A stretch of 64,000 bases of DNA from Clostridium pasteurianum DSM 525 = ATCC 6013 (GTDB lineage: Bacteria > Bacillota > Clostridia > Clostridiales > Clostridiaceae), in assembly GCF_000807255.1 (NCBI RefSeq), contig NZ_CP009268.1, positions 4,184,384 to 4,248,383 on the forward strand, in the 5' to 3' direction. Positions 43,985 to 52,660 of the stretch are shown piece by piece. Made by a program: the position numbers and the translations under genes. Below the pieces are notes generated by a model, which was not told the DNA's origin, did no database searches, and worked only from the letters and a program-made list of their open reading frames with translations. The stretch's first letter is position 1, and each line of letters starts with the position of its first letter.

Positions 43985-44968
43985 TTAATTAATCATCCAT
44001 TCTATAAGTGCTGATCCAAAAGTTAAACCTCCGCCGAAGCCTACCAAAATAATTTTATCACCCTTTTTTAGTAATCCATCTTTATTCATTTCATCAAGAG
44101 CAATTGGAATACTTGCGGCAGAAGTATTCCCATATTTATCTAGATTAATATAGAATTTATTACTATCTATATCTAATCGTTTAGCTGCTGAATCTATAAT
44201 TCGCATATTAGCTTGATGAGGTACAATATATTTAATATCTTGGACCTTACAATCTTGATTTTTTAAAACTTCCTCTATACATTTAGGCACAATTTTAGTA
44301 CCAAATCTAAATATGTCCTTACCACTCATGGTAACTAAACTATTTTGCTCATTTATTGTATTAATAAAAGGATTATTTACGGGGACTGCTGAACATCCCA
44401 AAAGCTTAGCTGCATTTCTTCCATCAGATCCTGTGTATATAGATAATATTCCATTATCTTCAGACTTTTGAAGTATAGCCGCTCCAGCACCATCACCAAA
44501 TAAAACACATGTACTTCTATCGGACCAATCCACAATCTTCGAGAGTACTTCAGCTCCAATTACCAGCGCCGTCTTACATTGACCAGTTTTTATAAATTGA
44601 GTTCCTATATTCAATGCATAAACAAATCCCGTACAGGCAGCTGATATATCAAAACAAGTTGCATTTTCTGCTCCTATTTCCGCTTGAACTAAACATGCTG
44701 TTGATGGTATAAAGCTATCTGGTGAAGCAGTTCCCACAACTATTAAATCAATATCTAAAGGATCTATATCAGCATTTTTTATAGCCTGTAATGCTGCTTT
44801 TGTTGATAGAAAAGATGTATTTTCTCCCTCAGTTATTCTTCTTTCTTTTATTCCCGTTCTCGTAGAAATCCATTCATCATTTGTATCAACTATCTTTGAA
44901 AGATCTATATTTTTTATTATTCTATCAGGTGCATAACTTCCAGTTCCTATTATCTTAACATTATTCAC
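43985..44968 (-). CDS. fabH: 3-oxoacyl-ACP synthase III
   Basis: 327 residues. The catalytic Cys is in 'FDISAACTGFVYALNIG', the His in 'VPHQANMRIIDSAAKRL' and the Asn in 'NLDKYGNTSAASIP'. 'DEWISTRTGIKERR' is the family N-terminal signature. It starts chains by condensing acetyl-CoA (or branched starters) with malonyl-ACP. The start is GTG 44968 with AAGGAGTGG upstream. It follows the FabK-like gene by 58 bases. Confidence 0.95.
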   Translation of the reverse strand: MNNVKIIGTGSYAPDRIIKNIDLSKIVDTNDEWISTRTGIKERRITEGENTSFLSTKAALQAIKNADIDPLDIDLIVVGTASPDSFIPSTACLVQAEIGAENATCFDISAACTGFVYALNIGTQFIKTGQCKTALVIGAEVLSKIVDWSDRSTCVLFGDGAGAAILQKSEDNGILSIYTGSDGRNAAKLLGCSAVPVNNPFINTINEQNSLVTMSGKDIFRFGTKIVPKCIEEVLKNQDCKVQDIKYIVPHQANMRIIDSAAKRLDIDSNKFYINLDKYGNTSAASIPIALDEMNKDGLLKKGDKIILVGFGGGLTFGSALIEWMIN

Positions 44969-45026
44969 ATAACCACTCCTTGTTAGCCCTTACCTATATT
45001 TACATCTGTACTAAGCTGCAATTAAA

Positions 45027-46103
45027 CTATTCTAAATATTTTTCTGCTTCAGTTACAAGTTCATCTAAAATTTCTTTAACTGTAACAATTTTATCTATTT
45101 TGTATGCATTGCTTCCTGTAAATAATAAACCATTATCAATATCACCCTTTACAGCATTTATAAGCGCCTTTGATATACAATAGGGGGTATTTTTAGGATT
45201 ACAAGGTTTTAGACAATTGTAACACTTTGTTATTGGCTCATTTTGTTTTTTTATTTTTTCAATAAAGGAATTTCTAATAGCTCTTCCAGGCATTCCCACT
45301 GGACTAACTACAATTTCTATATCTTCCTTTTTACAATCTATAAAGGCCTGTTTATATTTTATATGTGCATCGCATTCCTCTGTAGCTATAAATCTAGTGG
45401 CAATTTGAACTCCGGCTGCACCTAACTTTATATATTTTGCAATATCTTTTCCTGAATAGATCCCCCCAGCACAAATAACTGGTATTTTCCTGCCATACTT
45501 TTTTTCAAAGGGCTTCACAGCTTCTATAACAGATATTACTATATTTTCTAAATTTTTCCTATTATCCCCAGTAAGTTCTTCCATAGAAAATCCAAGATGT
45601 CCTCCTGCATTTGGACCTTCAACAACCACTAAATCAGGTATTCTATCATGTTTTCTGTCCCACATTTTACAGATAACCTTTGCAGCCTTTGCCGATGAAA
45701 CTACAGGTGCAATTTTAGTACTTGAACCTTCTACAAGACCAGGTAATGTTATTGGAAGACCCGCTCCAGATATTATTAAATCTATTTTTTCTTCTACTGC
45801 AACTTTAGCAAGTTCATCATAACAACTTATTGCAACCATGAGGTTTAATCCTATTATTCCTGTAGGGCTGATTTCTCTAGCTTTGTGTATTTCCTTCCTT
45901 AGAGCTCTAATATTGGCTTCAACTGTATTAGTTTCAAAATCTGGTTCTTTATAACCAATTTGAACTCCAGATATAATACCTACAGCACCGTAACTAGCAA
46001 CAGTACCCGCCAAGCTAGAACCTGATATACCAACACCCATTCCACCTTGAACAACCGGTATGTCAGATTTTAAATCTCCTATTATTAAAGGAGGCAATTT
46101 CAT
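45027..46103 (-). CDS. FabK-like/nitronate monooxygenase family flavoprotein with a Cys cluster
   Basis: 358 residues, FMN TIM barrel: 'VVQGGMGVGISGSSLAGTVA', 'VVEGPNAGGHLGFSMEE', 'VICAGGIYSGKDIAKYIKLG' and 'VQIATRFIATEE'. It is longer than FabK because of a C-terminal Cys-rich stretch, 'CYNCLKPCNPKNTPYC', which could bind a metal or an Fe-S cluster. It is the first gene after the operon promoter, directly before fabH, so a role in lipid metabolism is likely. Relatives are annotated as nitronate monooxygenase, but the position argues for an enoyl or related reductase. Substrate unknown. Confidence 0.82.
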   Translation of the reverse strand: MKLPPLIIGDLKSDIPVVQGGMGVGISGSSLAGTVASYGAVGIISGVQIGYKEPDFETNTVEANIRALRKEIHKAREISPTGIIGLNLMVAISCYDELAKVAVEEKIDLIISGAGLPITLPGLVEGSSTKIAPVVSSAKAAKVICKMWDRKHDRIPDLVVVEGPNAGGHLGFSMEELTGDNRKNLENIVISVIEAVKPFEKKYGRKIPVICAGGIYSGKDIAKYIKLGAAGVQIATRFIATEECDAHIKYKQAFIDCKKEDIEIVVSPVGMPGRAIRNSFIEKIKKQNEPITKCYNCLKPCNPKNTPYCISKALINAVKGDIDNGLLFTGSNAYKIDKIVTVKEILDELVTEAEKYLE

Positions 46104-46152
46104 ACGTATCTCTTCCTTTTCTATATAGTTAAATATTAATATTATAAGTATA

Positions 46153-46171
46153 CATTTTGATAATCAAAGTA
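46153..46171 (-). promoter_or_regulatory. FabT/FabR-type operator of the fatty-acid operon
   Basis: On the minus strand TACTTTGATTATCAAAATG contains the palindrome TTTGAT-T-ATCAAA, the core of MarR-family FabT/FabR boxes of Firmicutes. It overlaps the downstream edge of the -10 element, an ideal place for repression by acyl-ACP-bound regulator. The regulator gene itself is not in the window. Confidence 0.75.
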
Positions 46172-46196
46172 TATATAAAAAGTCCTATTTCGTCAA
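46168..46196 (-). promoter_or_regulatory. Promoter of the fatty-acid operon
   Basis: Minus strand: TTGACG (46196-46191), a 17-base spacer, TATACT (46173-46168). The first gene of the operon starts about 65 bases downstream. Confidence 0.8.
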
Positions 46197-46342
46197 GAAA
46201 AAATGTTAAAATTTGTTTTTACAATTGTATGTTTTCCAGTTAAATCAAATATTATTTTTATTTATTTCTAAATATTCTTCATACAGGAAATTAATTAGTT
46301 TTTAATTACATTCTCATAAGTATTATATCATAATAAATATTT

Positions 46343-46436
46343 ATCTATAGATATCCAAATTCATAATTAAATGTTGATACTCATAAATAGCCTAAGTAAC
46401 TTAATATAAAAGATCTAAATTTATATTTCAAGTTGT
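46343..46436. repeat. Short dispersed AT-rich repeat, copy 2
   Basis: Related by eye to 25554-25645, best in the 3' run ATCTAAATTTATATTTCA. It lies in the 480-base spacer between the fatty-acid promoter and the small Cys protein gene. The rest of that spacer shows no ORF. Confidence 0.4.
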
Positions 46437-46583
46437 ATATCTAACGTTATTTAATCTATATCATCCATAAAAATTGGCAATACTATCTTTAATTCACAAT
46501 CATCGATAATATTGCCATAAAATTTAATAATCTATGCATTTATGCTTATTAATTTACTATTATTTATAATAATTATTATAAAA

Positions 46584-46814
46584 TTATCTTTTCATAAGTT
46601 TCTCAGCCGTTTTTATATTATCAGGTGCCAAATCATCTGGAACTTCTCCAGTTACATTTCCGAGAATAAATCTGGCACATTTTTTATAATTATTATTACA
46701 AAATTCTTCCTTATATTTTATAATATCTTTTTGAAAATTTTCATTTTTGTCATTGGTATTATTAATAAATGGACATAACTGCATATTAGGACAAGGCATA
46801 AAAAATTCCTCCAA
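46584..46814 (-). CDS. Small Cys-rich protein
   Basis: 76 residues with 'PCPNMQLCPFIN' near the start, 'EEFCNNNYKKCARFILG' in the middle and a charged tail 'DDLAPDNIKTAEKLMKR'. The CPNxxxCPF...C...CARF arrangement recurs in short anaerobe proteins and suggests a four-Cys metal or Fe-S site. GGAGGAATTTTTT precedes the ATG. No function is known. Transcribed alone as far as can be seen. Confidence 0.75.
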   Translation of the reverse strand: MEEFFMPCPNMQLCPFINNTNDKNENFQKDIIKYKEEFCNNNYKKCARFILGNVTGEVPDDLAPDNIKTAEKLMKR

Positions 46815-46946
46815 GCAAACTTATTCATACAAATATATGAAATTAATCCTTGTGTTTATTCTATATTTGTAAAGTTATACTATGTGAACAAACATTAACG
46901 CAAATTACTACATATATTAAATTTTAATTATTATCTTTATTAAAAT

Positions 46947-48203
46947 TTAATTATTACCTTCTTTTAAATATTTTATTAATTCTCTTCTAATCCAATCCAA
47001 AGTATAAGCTACGGCTCTATCTCTAATTTTTTGTCTATTACCAACTAAATTTAATTTCTTAGTTTTTACAATACCATTTATGTAAATTCCAACATAAACA
47101 AGTCCTACTGGTTTTTCATCAGTACCACCATCAGGCCCTGCTATGCCTGTGGTAGAAACCCCTATATTTGTACCTGATTCTTTAGCTATACCTTCTGCCA
47201 TTTCTGCTGCACACTCACTGCTTACAGCACCAAATTTAATTAAAGTATCTTCTTTAACTTTTAACCTATTTATCTTAGCTTTATTGCTATAAGTTACTGC
47301 ACCCTCTAAAAATGCCGAAGATATTCCAGGATAATTAATTAATTGTCCAGCTAAAAGACCTCCAGTACAAGATTCTGCTGTAGATATAGTAAGCTTATTT
47401 TCTATAAGCAATTTAGCAACTACACCTTCTATAGTTTGGTTTTCTACACCATAAACATTTATATCACCTAATTTGTTTCTTATTTGTCTTTCAACTGGTT
47501 CAATTATTCTATATGCTTCTTCTTCATTGTTAGTTTTAGCTGTAAGTCTTAATATAACCTCATTATCTTTGGCATAAGGTGCTACTGTTGGATTTGTCTG
47601 ATTATCTATTATATGACCTATTAAATTATCAACACTGCTTTCTCCTATGCCAGTTATCCTTAATACCTTTGATACAAGAGTTCCCTCATGGAATTTTTTT
47701 AAATAGGGAATAACTGTTTCATTTAACATTGGTATCATTTCCTTTGGTGGTCCTGGGAGTAATATGGCTATTTTATTATTTTCCTCTATAATACATCCTG
47801 GCGCAGTTCCATTATTATTTTCTATAATAATACTTCCTTCTGGAAAATATGCTTGTTTTTTATTATTTTCACTGATTTCTCTATTTATCTTCTTAAAAAA
47901 CGTAATTATTTCCTGCAATGACTTATTATCTAAAACTAGTTTTTTATTAAAATATTCTGCTGCTATTTCCTTTGTCAAATCATCTTTTGTAGGTCCAAGT
48001 CCTCCGGTTGTAATTACAATATCAGCTCTATTAAGTGCAAAATTATATGCATTTTTTAGTCTTTCTGGATTATCTCCAACTACAGTCTGATAATAAACAT
48101 TAATACCAAAATTTGCTAATTCCCTAGAAATATATTGAGCATTAGTATTTAATATATCTCCAAGAAGTAATTCTGTTCCAACAGATAGAATTTCAGCTTT
48201 CAT
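46947..48203 (-). CDS. cinA: CinA-family protein (competence/damage-inducible, NMN amidohydrolase)
   Basis: 418 residues from ATG 48203 (MKAEILSVGTELLLGD), preceded by GGGGTG; a GTG three codons upstream overlaps that site. Two domains are seen: the MoCF-like/COG1058 N-terminal domain ('TTGGLGPTKDDLTKE', 'LLPGPPKEMIPM') and the CinA C-terminal domain ('TAESCTGGLLAGQL', 'STTGIAGPDGGTDEKPVGLVY'). The C-terminal domain deamidates nicotinamide mononucleotide; the N-terminal domain acts on ADP-ribose in relatives. So it most likely recycles pyridine nucleotides. Confidence 0.93.
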   Translation of the reverse strand: MKAEILSVGTELLLGDILNTNAQYISRELANFGINVYYQTVVGDNPERLKNAYNFALNRADIVITTGGLGPTKDDLTKEIAAEYFNKKLVLDNKSLQEIITFFKKINREISENNKKQAYFPEGSIIIENNNGTAPGCIIEENNKIAILLPGPPKEMIPMLNETVIPYLKKFHEGTLVSKVLRITGIGESSVDNLIGHIIDNQTNPTVAPYAKDNEVILRLTAKTNNEEEAYRIIEPVERQIRNKLGDINVYGVENQTIEGVVAKLLIENKLTISTAESCTGGLLAGQLINYPGISSAFLEGAVTYSNKAKINRLKVKEDTLIKFGAVSSECAAEMAEGIAKESGTNIGVSTTGIAGPDGGTDEKPVGLVYVGIYINGIVKTKKLNLVGNRQKIRDRAVAYTLDWIRRELIKYLKEGNN

Positions 48204-48402
48204 TTTTTTCACCCCATCATTTTAAATTTATATACTTTATATAAATATTTTCTATAATTATATCATAAATATATTTACATTATTCTACTCCTAATTAATT
48301 TTATAAATATATGGAATTAAAAATATATTAACTATCTAATCTTTGTAAATAAAATATATAAAAATATAAACTTAAAAGATTTGTATTTTAAAACATGAAT
48401 AA

Positions 48403-49143
48403 TTATTTATTATAGACACTATTATTATTTAGATATTTCAAAGGATCCACTGCTGTACCATTATATCGAACTTCAAAGTGTATATGCGGACCTGTGCTTC
48501 TGCCAGTACTTCCAGCCTTCCCTATTTCATTGCCAGTGCTTACTATATCTCCATTCTTCACTTCAATCTTACTGCAATGACCATAAACAGTTTCTAATCC
48601 TCCTAAATGTTTTAATATTATTACATTTCCATAACCCTCTTGTACTCCTGCAAATTCCACTTGGCCTTTCATAGCAGCCCCTATTTTAGTTCCTAAAGGT
48701 ACAGCTATGTCTATGCCTTTATGAATACCTGCTTCAATAGTACCATCATTAAGTTTCACCTTTCTATACCCAAAAAAAGAACTTATTCTACCATTAGCTG
48801 GCAAGGCAAGAATTGCTAAGTTCTGATTAACAACTTCGGCTTCCTTATCCTTTATAGATACCTCTTTATTTTTGGTTTTACCCTGAGAATTGTTATCATT
48901 ATTCTTAATACCAGAAGTCTCCTTTTCTTTTTCATTTATTTTACTTTCTTCATTTTTATTTACCTTTTTTATACTATTATTTTTTTCAGAAGACGAATAT
49001 TCTACTTTTTTTTCTTTATCAATTGAAGCTTTTTCTGCATTTTCCAAAGCCATAGTCCTATAATAAGTAAATATACAAAAGCTAATAGTAGCTATCACTA
49101 ATATTACTACTTTTATAATTCTATGCTTACTTGTTAATATCAA
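48403..49143 (-). CDS. M23 family metallopeptidase with N-terminal membrane anchor
   Basis: 246 residues from TTG 49143, which has AGGAG eight bases upstream; ATG 49149 is too close to that site. One transmembrane helix (about 10-28), a Lys/Glu/Asn-rich linker (about 40-110), then a LytM/M23 domain with 'GIHKGIDIA' (His, Asp), 'VYGHCSK' and 'GPHIHFEVR' (HxH). All zinc ligands are present, so it should cleave peptidoglycan cross-bridges or stem peptides. The layout is like SpoIIQ, but no sporulation gene is adjacent to confirm that. Confidence 0.88.
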   Translation of the reverse strand: MILTSKHRIIKVVILVIATISFCIFTYYRTMALENAEKASIDKEKKVEYSSSEKNNSIKKVNKNEESKINEKEKETSGIKNNDNNSQGKTKNKEVSIKDKEAEVVNQNLAILALPANGRISSFFGYRKVKLNDGTIEAGIHKGIDIAVPLGTKIGAAMKGQVEFAGVQEGYGNVIILKHLGGLETVYGHCSKIEVKNGDIVSTGNEIGKAGSTGRSTGPHIHFEVRYNGTAVDPLKYLNNNSVYNK

Positions 49144-49709
49144 AATCATCTCTCCTCTCGCATTAACATATTATTGACACATATTAAAAAAATATAATAT
49201 CCCAATATATTATTTATCTTTAACTGCAAAATAGCACATTGTATTGTAAATAGATAATATTAAAATAAATTTTTATGTTACCAGCTTTTCATTAATGGAA
49301 ATATTTATAAATTTTTTTATTATTGATTTTAATTTTATATTATAATATTATTGATTTAACAGCATAATTTTTTAATATTAAAATACTAACAAAATACATA
49401 TTTAATATTAAAATACTAACAAAATACATATTTAATATTAAAAACTCAATTTATAATCAACCTATATTAGTCAAGTAGGAATCGGTATTACTGGATTTGT
49501 TTATAAGCATTTTTTTAAGAAAAAATTAATCATCATCAATGATTTTATTAGATTAATGGACAAATTAAATATTATTCTTATTCAAGAAATCTACTATGTG
49601 CTTAAATAATAGATTTTCATGTTTAACCTTAATTTTAATTCAATATTTTGTTATAATAAATATAAATAATACTATATATTGTATAATTATTTTGAAAGGC
49701 GGTGATATT
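49144..49709. other. Non-coding spacer between the M23 peptidase and DnaD-like genes
   Basis: Over 500 bases, very AT-rich. It contains the 30-bp tandem repeat at 49371-49443 and the divergent promoters. The frame of the DnaD-like gene is open back to 49596, but that part lacks a ribosome binding site. Confidence 0.5.
49371..49443. repeat. 30-bp tandem repeat, 2.4 copies
   Basis: A 30-base unit beginning TTTAATATTAAAATAC occurs exactly at 49371-49400 and 49401-49430, followed by a 13-base partial copy. The repeats are contiguous with no spacers. Copy number may vary between strains through slippage. Confidence 0.9.
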
Positions 49710-50696
49710 GTGAGTACTTTCATGTTTAAAAATAAAGCAAACAGCTATACTCCTATAAGTAATATATTTATAGATAAGTACATGCCTAAAGCAAGAGGTG
49801 AATATGTAAAAGTATACCTTTTAGGAATAAAGTATTGTATGTCTGGAGAACCAGGTATAAATTCTGCAATGTTTGCAGGTACTCTGAGTCTTCTTGAAAC
49901 AGATGTAATGAATGCATGGAACTACTGGAATGATGAAGGGGTAGTAAAACTCATTCCTATAGATAATTTAGGAAATTTTAATATAGCCTTTTTAGATTTA
50001 GATGATCAAATTTCAGATAACAATGAAAATATAGACCTATTAAAAGAATTAAATAATACCTCTACTAAAGATATGCTTCAGGATATAGAAAATCTTGTTG
50101 CTAGACCACTTTCCAGTAAAGAAATGAAAATGTATATAAGCTGGATAAACGATTTTAATTTTCCACCAGAATTAATTCTCTTACTTATTGAATACTGTAC
50201 CTCTAAAAATAAAACTGATTACAGATATATAGAAAGAATTGCTATATCCTGGCATGATGCTAAAATTAATACTATAGAAAATGCACAGATTTACATAAAA
50301 AAACATGAAGATAAATGGATAAAAATAAGGAAAATATTATCCTATCTTGGTATTAAAGACGCAGAAATTATGAAACCACAGCAACAGCTATTAGAAAAAT
50401 GGATAAATTCTTATAAGTTTTCTCTAGAAGTTATCTATAGAGCCTGTGATATTACTTTTTCTCGAATAAATAAAGCTGATTTTAAGTATATAGATGCTAT
50501 TCTAACTAATTGGTTCAAAGAAGGAATTAAAACTATCAAGGATATAGATACTAAAGACTTTAAAAAAGCTAAATTTAAAAAATCATCTTCAAATTTAAAT
50601 ACAGGTCCTAAAACTAATTTCAACAATTATGAGCAAAGGTCCTATGATTATGATGAACTTGAAAAGAAATTATTAGGATGGGATAAAAATGATTAA
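49710..50696 (+). CDS. DnaD domain protein (two DnaB_2/DnaD-C domains)
   Basis: 328 residues from GTG 49710, preceded by AAAGGCGGTG; the upstream open frame is not translated. The N-terminal winged-helix part contains 'LGIKYCMSGEPGINSAMFAG'. Two DnaB_2 domains follow, 'EMKMYISWINDFNFPPELIL' and 'LLEKWINSYKFSLEVIYRAC', each with the downstream YIxxI...W helix. DnaD-type proteins remodel the origin and help load the replicative helicase. The next gene, a DnaI-like loader, overlaps by eight bases, supporting that role. Confidence 0.88.
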   Translation: MSTFMFKNKANSYTPISNIFIDKYMPKARGEYVKVYLLGIKYCMSGEPGINSAMFAGTLSLLETDVMNAWNYWNDEGVVKLIPIDNLGNFNIAFLDLDDQISDNNENIDLLKELNNTSTKDMLQDIENLVARPLSSKEMKMYISWINDFNFPPELILLLIEYCTSKNKTDYRYIERIAISWHDAKINTIENAQIYIKKHEDKWIKIRKILSYLGIKDAEIMKPQQQLLEKWINSYKFSLEVIYRACDITFSRINKADFKYIDAILTNWFKEGIKTIKDIDTKDFKKAKFKKSSSNLNTGPKTNFNNYEQRSYDYDELEKKLLGWDKND

Positions 50697-51672
50697 AGGT
50701 TATAAAGAAGAAGTAACTAAAATGTATTCTCATATACAAGAAATTGAAGATACTGCACTAAAAAAAAGAAGATTGGAAATTTCACAAAAGATTCCAGAAG
50801 TATTAGATATAGAACGTCAGATAGCTAACCTATGTATAAATTTATCTGTTATATCTTTTAAAGATGTAAAAAATAGAGAACAGAACCTAAAAAATTTAAA
50901 AGAAAAAATTACTGATCTTAGAATAAAAAAATCTGAACTTCTAACTGCCAATGGTTATCCTATAGATTATGTTTCTCGCCATTACCTATGTAATAAATGT
51001 AAGGATACCGGATACATAGGTTCTAAAAAATGTACTTGTTATAAACAAAAGCTTGTTAAATTATATTATAAGGATTCACATTTAAATTTAATATTAAAAA
51101 ATAATAATTTTGAAAATTTTAATATTAACTGCTATTCATCTACTAGAACAGGTGAAGAACCAAGAAGTCCAAGAAAAAATATGGAAGAAAAAATAATTCC
51201 TTTTGTTATGGATTATATAAAAAATTTTTCATCCTCAAATACAAATTTACTTTTTTATGGTAATTCCGGTACCGGAAAAACTTTTTTATCAAATTGTATT
51301 GCAAAAGATTTATTGGACAGAGGATTTTTAGTAGTTTATAGAACTGCCGATGATATTATTCAGGAACTTAAAAAAATTAAATTTGAAAATAACTCTACTT
51401 TGGAAGACTTGCTTCTTAATTGTGATTTATTAATACTAGATGATTTAGGTACTGAGCAGATAACTGATTTTTCATCTACTGAATTATTTAATCTTTTAAA
51501 TAAAAAATTATTATTGAATAAAAAAATGCTTATTTCTTCTAACTATTCTTTAGAAAGGCTTTCAAGGACTTATTCAGAAAGAATTACTTCAAGGTTATTT
51601 GGTAATTTTAATCTATTCAAATTTTATGGTGAAGATATAAGAGTTAAAATCAATTTTTTGAAACAAAAATAA
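50689..51672 (+). CDS. DnaI/DnaC-like helicase loader ATPase
   Basis: 327 residues. The N-terminal part has a coiled region and a zinc knuckle 'CNKCKDTGYIGSKKCTC'. The AAA+ domain has Walker A 'YGNSGTGKTFLSN' (about 193-200), Walker B 'LLILDDLGTE', and sensor regions 'LLISSNYS' and 'RITSRLFGN'. It matches DnaI-type loaders that place DnaB/DnaC hexamers on DNA. It overlaps the DnaD-like gene, so the two are translationally coupled. Confidence 0.9.
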   Translation: MIKGYKEEVTKMYSHIQEIEDTALKKRRLEISQKIPEVLDIERQIANLCINLSVISFKDVKNREQNLKNLKEKITDLRIKKSELLTANGYPIDYVSRHYLCNKCKDTGYIGSKKCTCYKQKLVKLYYKDSHLNLILKNNNFENFNINCYSSTRTGEEPRSPRKNMEEKIIPFVMDYIKNFSSSNTNLLFYGNSGTGKTFLSNCIAKDLLDRGFLVVYRTADDIIQELKKIKFENNSTLEDLLLNCDLLILDDLGTEQITDFSSTELFNLLNKKLLLNKKMLISSNYSLERLSRTYSERITSRLFGNFNLFKFYGEDIRVKINFLKQK

Positions 51673-51727
51673 ATTTATTAATATGAAAATATTATACTTA
51701 ATCCCATAATAATATTTATTAAATGTA

Positions 51728-51757
51728 TTTAGTGGGAGTTTTTACTCCTACTAAATT
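51728..51757 (+). terminator. Terminator after the DnaI-like gene
   Basis: TTTAGTGGGAG pairs with CTCCTACTAAA around TTTTTA, followed by TTATTATTTTATA. Confidence 0.85.
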
Positions 51758-51819
51758 ATTATTTTATACTATTTATTTCATAAAAACTTTTCTAGTTCGA
51801 TATTATTAAATTAATTTCA

Positions 51820-51857
51820 AAAAAACAAAAACTTTCTAGATATTAACCTAGAAAGTA
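51820..51857 (-). terminator. Terminator of the tRNA operon
   Basis: ACTTTCTAG (51831-51839) and CTAGAAAGT (51849-51857) form a stem; on the minus strand TTTTTGTTTTTTT follows. It begins directly after the last tRNA's CCA. Confidence 0.92.
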
Positions 51858-51858
51858 G

Positions 51859-51934
<76 letters not shown>

Positions 51935-51942
51935 TTAAAATA

Positions 51943-52019
51943 TGGCGACCTGGAAGGGGATCGAACCCTCGACCTCTGGCGTGACAGGCCAGCACTCTAA
52001 CCAGCTGAGCTACCAGGCC
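51943..52019 (-). tRNA. tRNA-Asp (anticodon GTC)
   Basis: 77 bases with encoded CCA. Anticodon loop CTGTCAC; acceptor GGCCTGG pairs with CCAGGTC (one G-U); T-loop GGGTTCGATCCC. Confidence 0.97.
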
Positions 52020-52027
52020 ATATTTTG

Positions 52028-52103
52028 TGGTGGGCATTACAGGGCTCGAACCTGTGACCCTCTGCTTGTAAGGCAGATGCTCTCCCAGCTGAGCTAAACG
52101 CCC
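52028..52103 (-). tRNA. tRNA-Val (anticodon TAC)
   Basis: 76 bases with encoded CCA. Anticodon loop CTTACAA; acceptor GGGCGTT pairs with AATGCCC (one G-U); T-loop AGGTTCGAGCCC. Confidence 0.97.
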
Positions 52104-52109
52104 ACAAAA

Positions 52110-52184
52110 TGGTGACCCCTACGGGACTTGAACCCATGTTACCACCGTGAAAGGGTGGTGTCTTAACCGCTTGACCAAGGGGCC
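52110..52184 (-). tRNA. tRNA-Glu (anticodon TTC)
   Basis: 75 bases with encoded CCA. Anticodon loop CTTTCAC; acceptor GGCCCCT pairs with AGGGGTC (one G-U); T-loop GGGTTCAAGTCCC. Confidence 0.97.
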
Positions 52185-52198
52185 TTATTAATTTATAA

Positions 52199-52274
<76 letters not shown>

Positions 52275-52281
52275 TAAAATA

Positions 52282-52358
52282 TGGCGACCTGGAAGGGGAT
52301 CGAACCCTCGACCTCTGGCGTGACAGGCCAGCACTCTAACCAGCTGAGCTACCAGGCC
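52282..52358 (-). tRNA. tRNA-Asp (anticodon GTC), second copy
   Basis: Identical to the Asp gene at 51943-52019. The linker to Thr is one T shorter than in the other block. Confidence 0.97.
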
Positions 52359-52366
52359 ATATTTTG

Positions 52367-52442
52367 TGGTGGGCATTACAGGGCTCGAACCTGTGACCCT
52401 CTGCTTGTAAGGCAGATGCTCTCCCAGCTGAGCTAAACGCCC
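52367..52442 (-). tRNA. tRNA-Val (anticodon TAC), second copy
   Basis: Identical to the Val gene at 52028-52103, with the same eight-base linker to tRNA-Asp. Confidence 0.97.
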
Positions 52443-52448
52443 ACAAAA

Positions 52449-52523
52449 TGGTGACCCCTACGGGACTTGAACCCATGTTACCACCGTGAAAGGGTGGTGT
52501 CTTAACCGCTTGACCAAGGGGCC
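52449..52523 (-). tRNA. tRNA-Glu (anticodon TTC), second copy
   Basis: Identical to the Glu gene at 52110-52184. First gene of the operon, about 40 bases after the promoter's -10 element. Confidence 0.97.
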
Positions 52524-52565
52524 TTATTAATTTTTTGATGCTGCTCTTGCGACCTAACAATAAAT

Positions 52566-52594
52566 ATGATACAAAAAAAAACACCTAATGTCAA
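52566..52594 (-). promoter_or_regulatory. Promoter of the tRNA operon
   Basis: Minus strand: TTGACA (52594-52589), a 17-base spacer with a run of nine Ts, TATCAT (52571-52566). The consensus -35 and exact spacing fit a strong stable-RNA promoter. Confidence 0.88.
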
Positions 52595-52660
52595 CATAAA
52601 TTTTTATTTTTTTTATATTTTTTTTAACTACAAAAATTTAAATACACATTTTTCCATATA

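Noticed and set aside
45027-46103. Calling this gene a second fabK outright
   Set aside because: It shares the fold and operon but has a distinct Cys-rich C-terminus and extra length; the substrate is not shown by sequence.
48403-49143. Naming the M23 peptidase spoIIQ
   Set aside because: Anchor plus M23 layout fits, but many cell-wall hydrolases share it and no sporulation gene is adjacent.
49371-49443. CRISPR array
   Set aside because: The 30-base repeats are directly adjacent with no spacers, and no cas gene is in the window. It is a simple tandem repeat.
49596-49709. N-terminal extension of the DnaD-like protein
   Set aside because: The ATG at 49596 has no ribosome binding site; GTG 49710 follows AAAGGCGGTG and matches the family N-terminus.
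52336-52584. 82-codon ORF over the tRNA cluster
   Set aside because: It is translation of tRNA genes and their linkers; not a protein gene.
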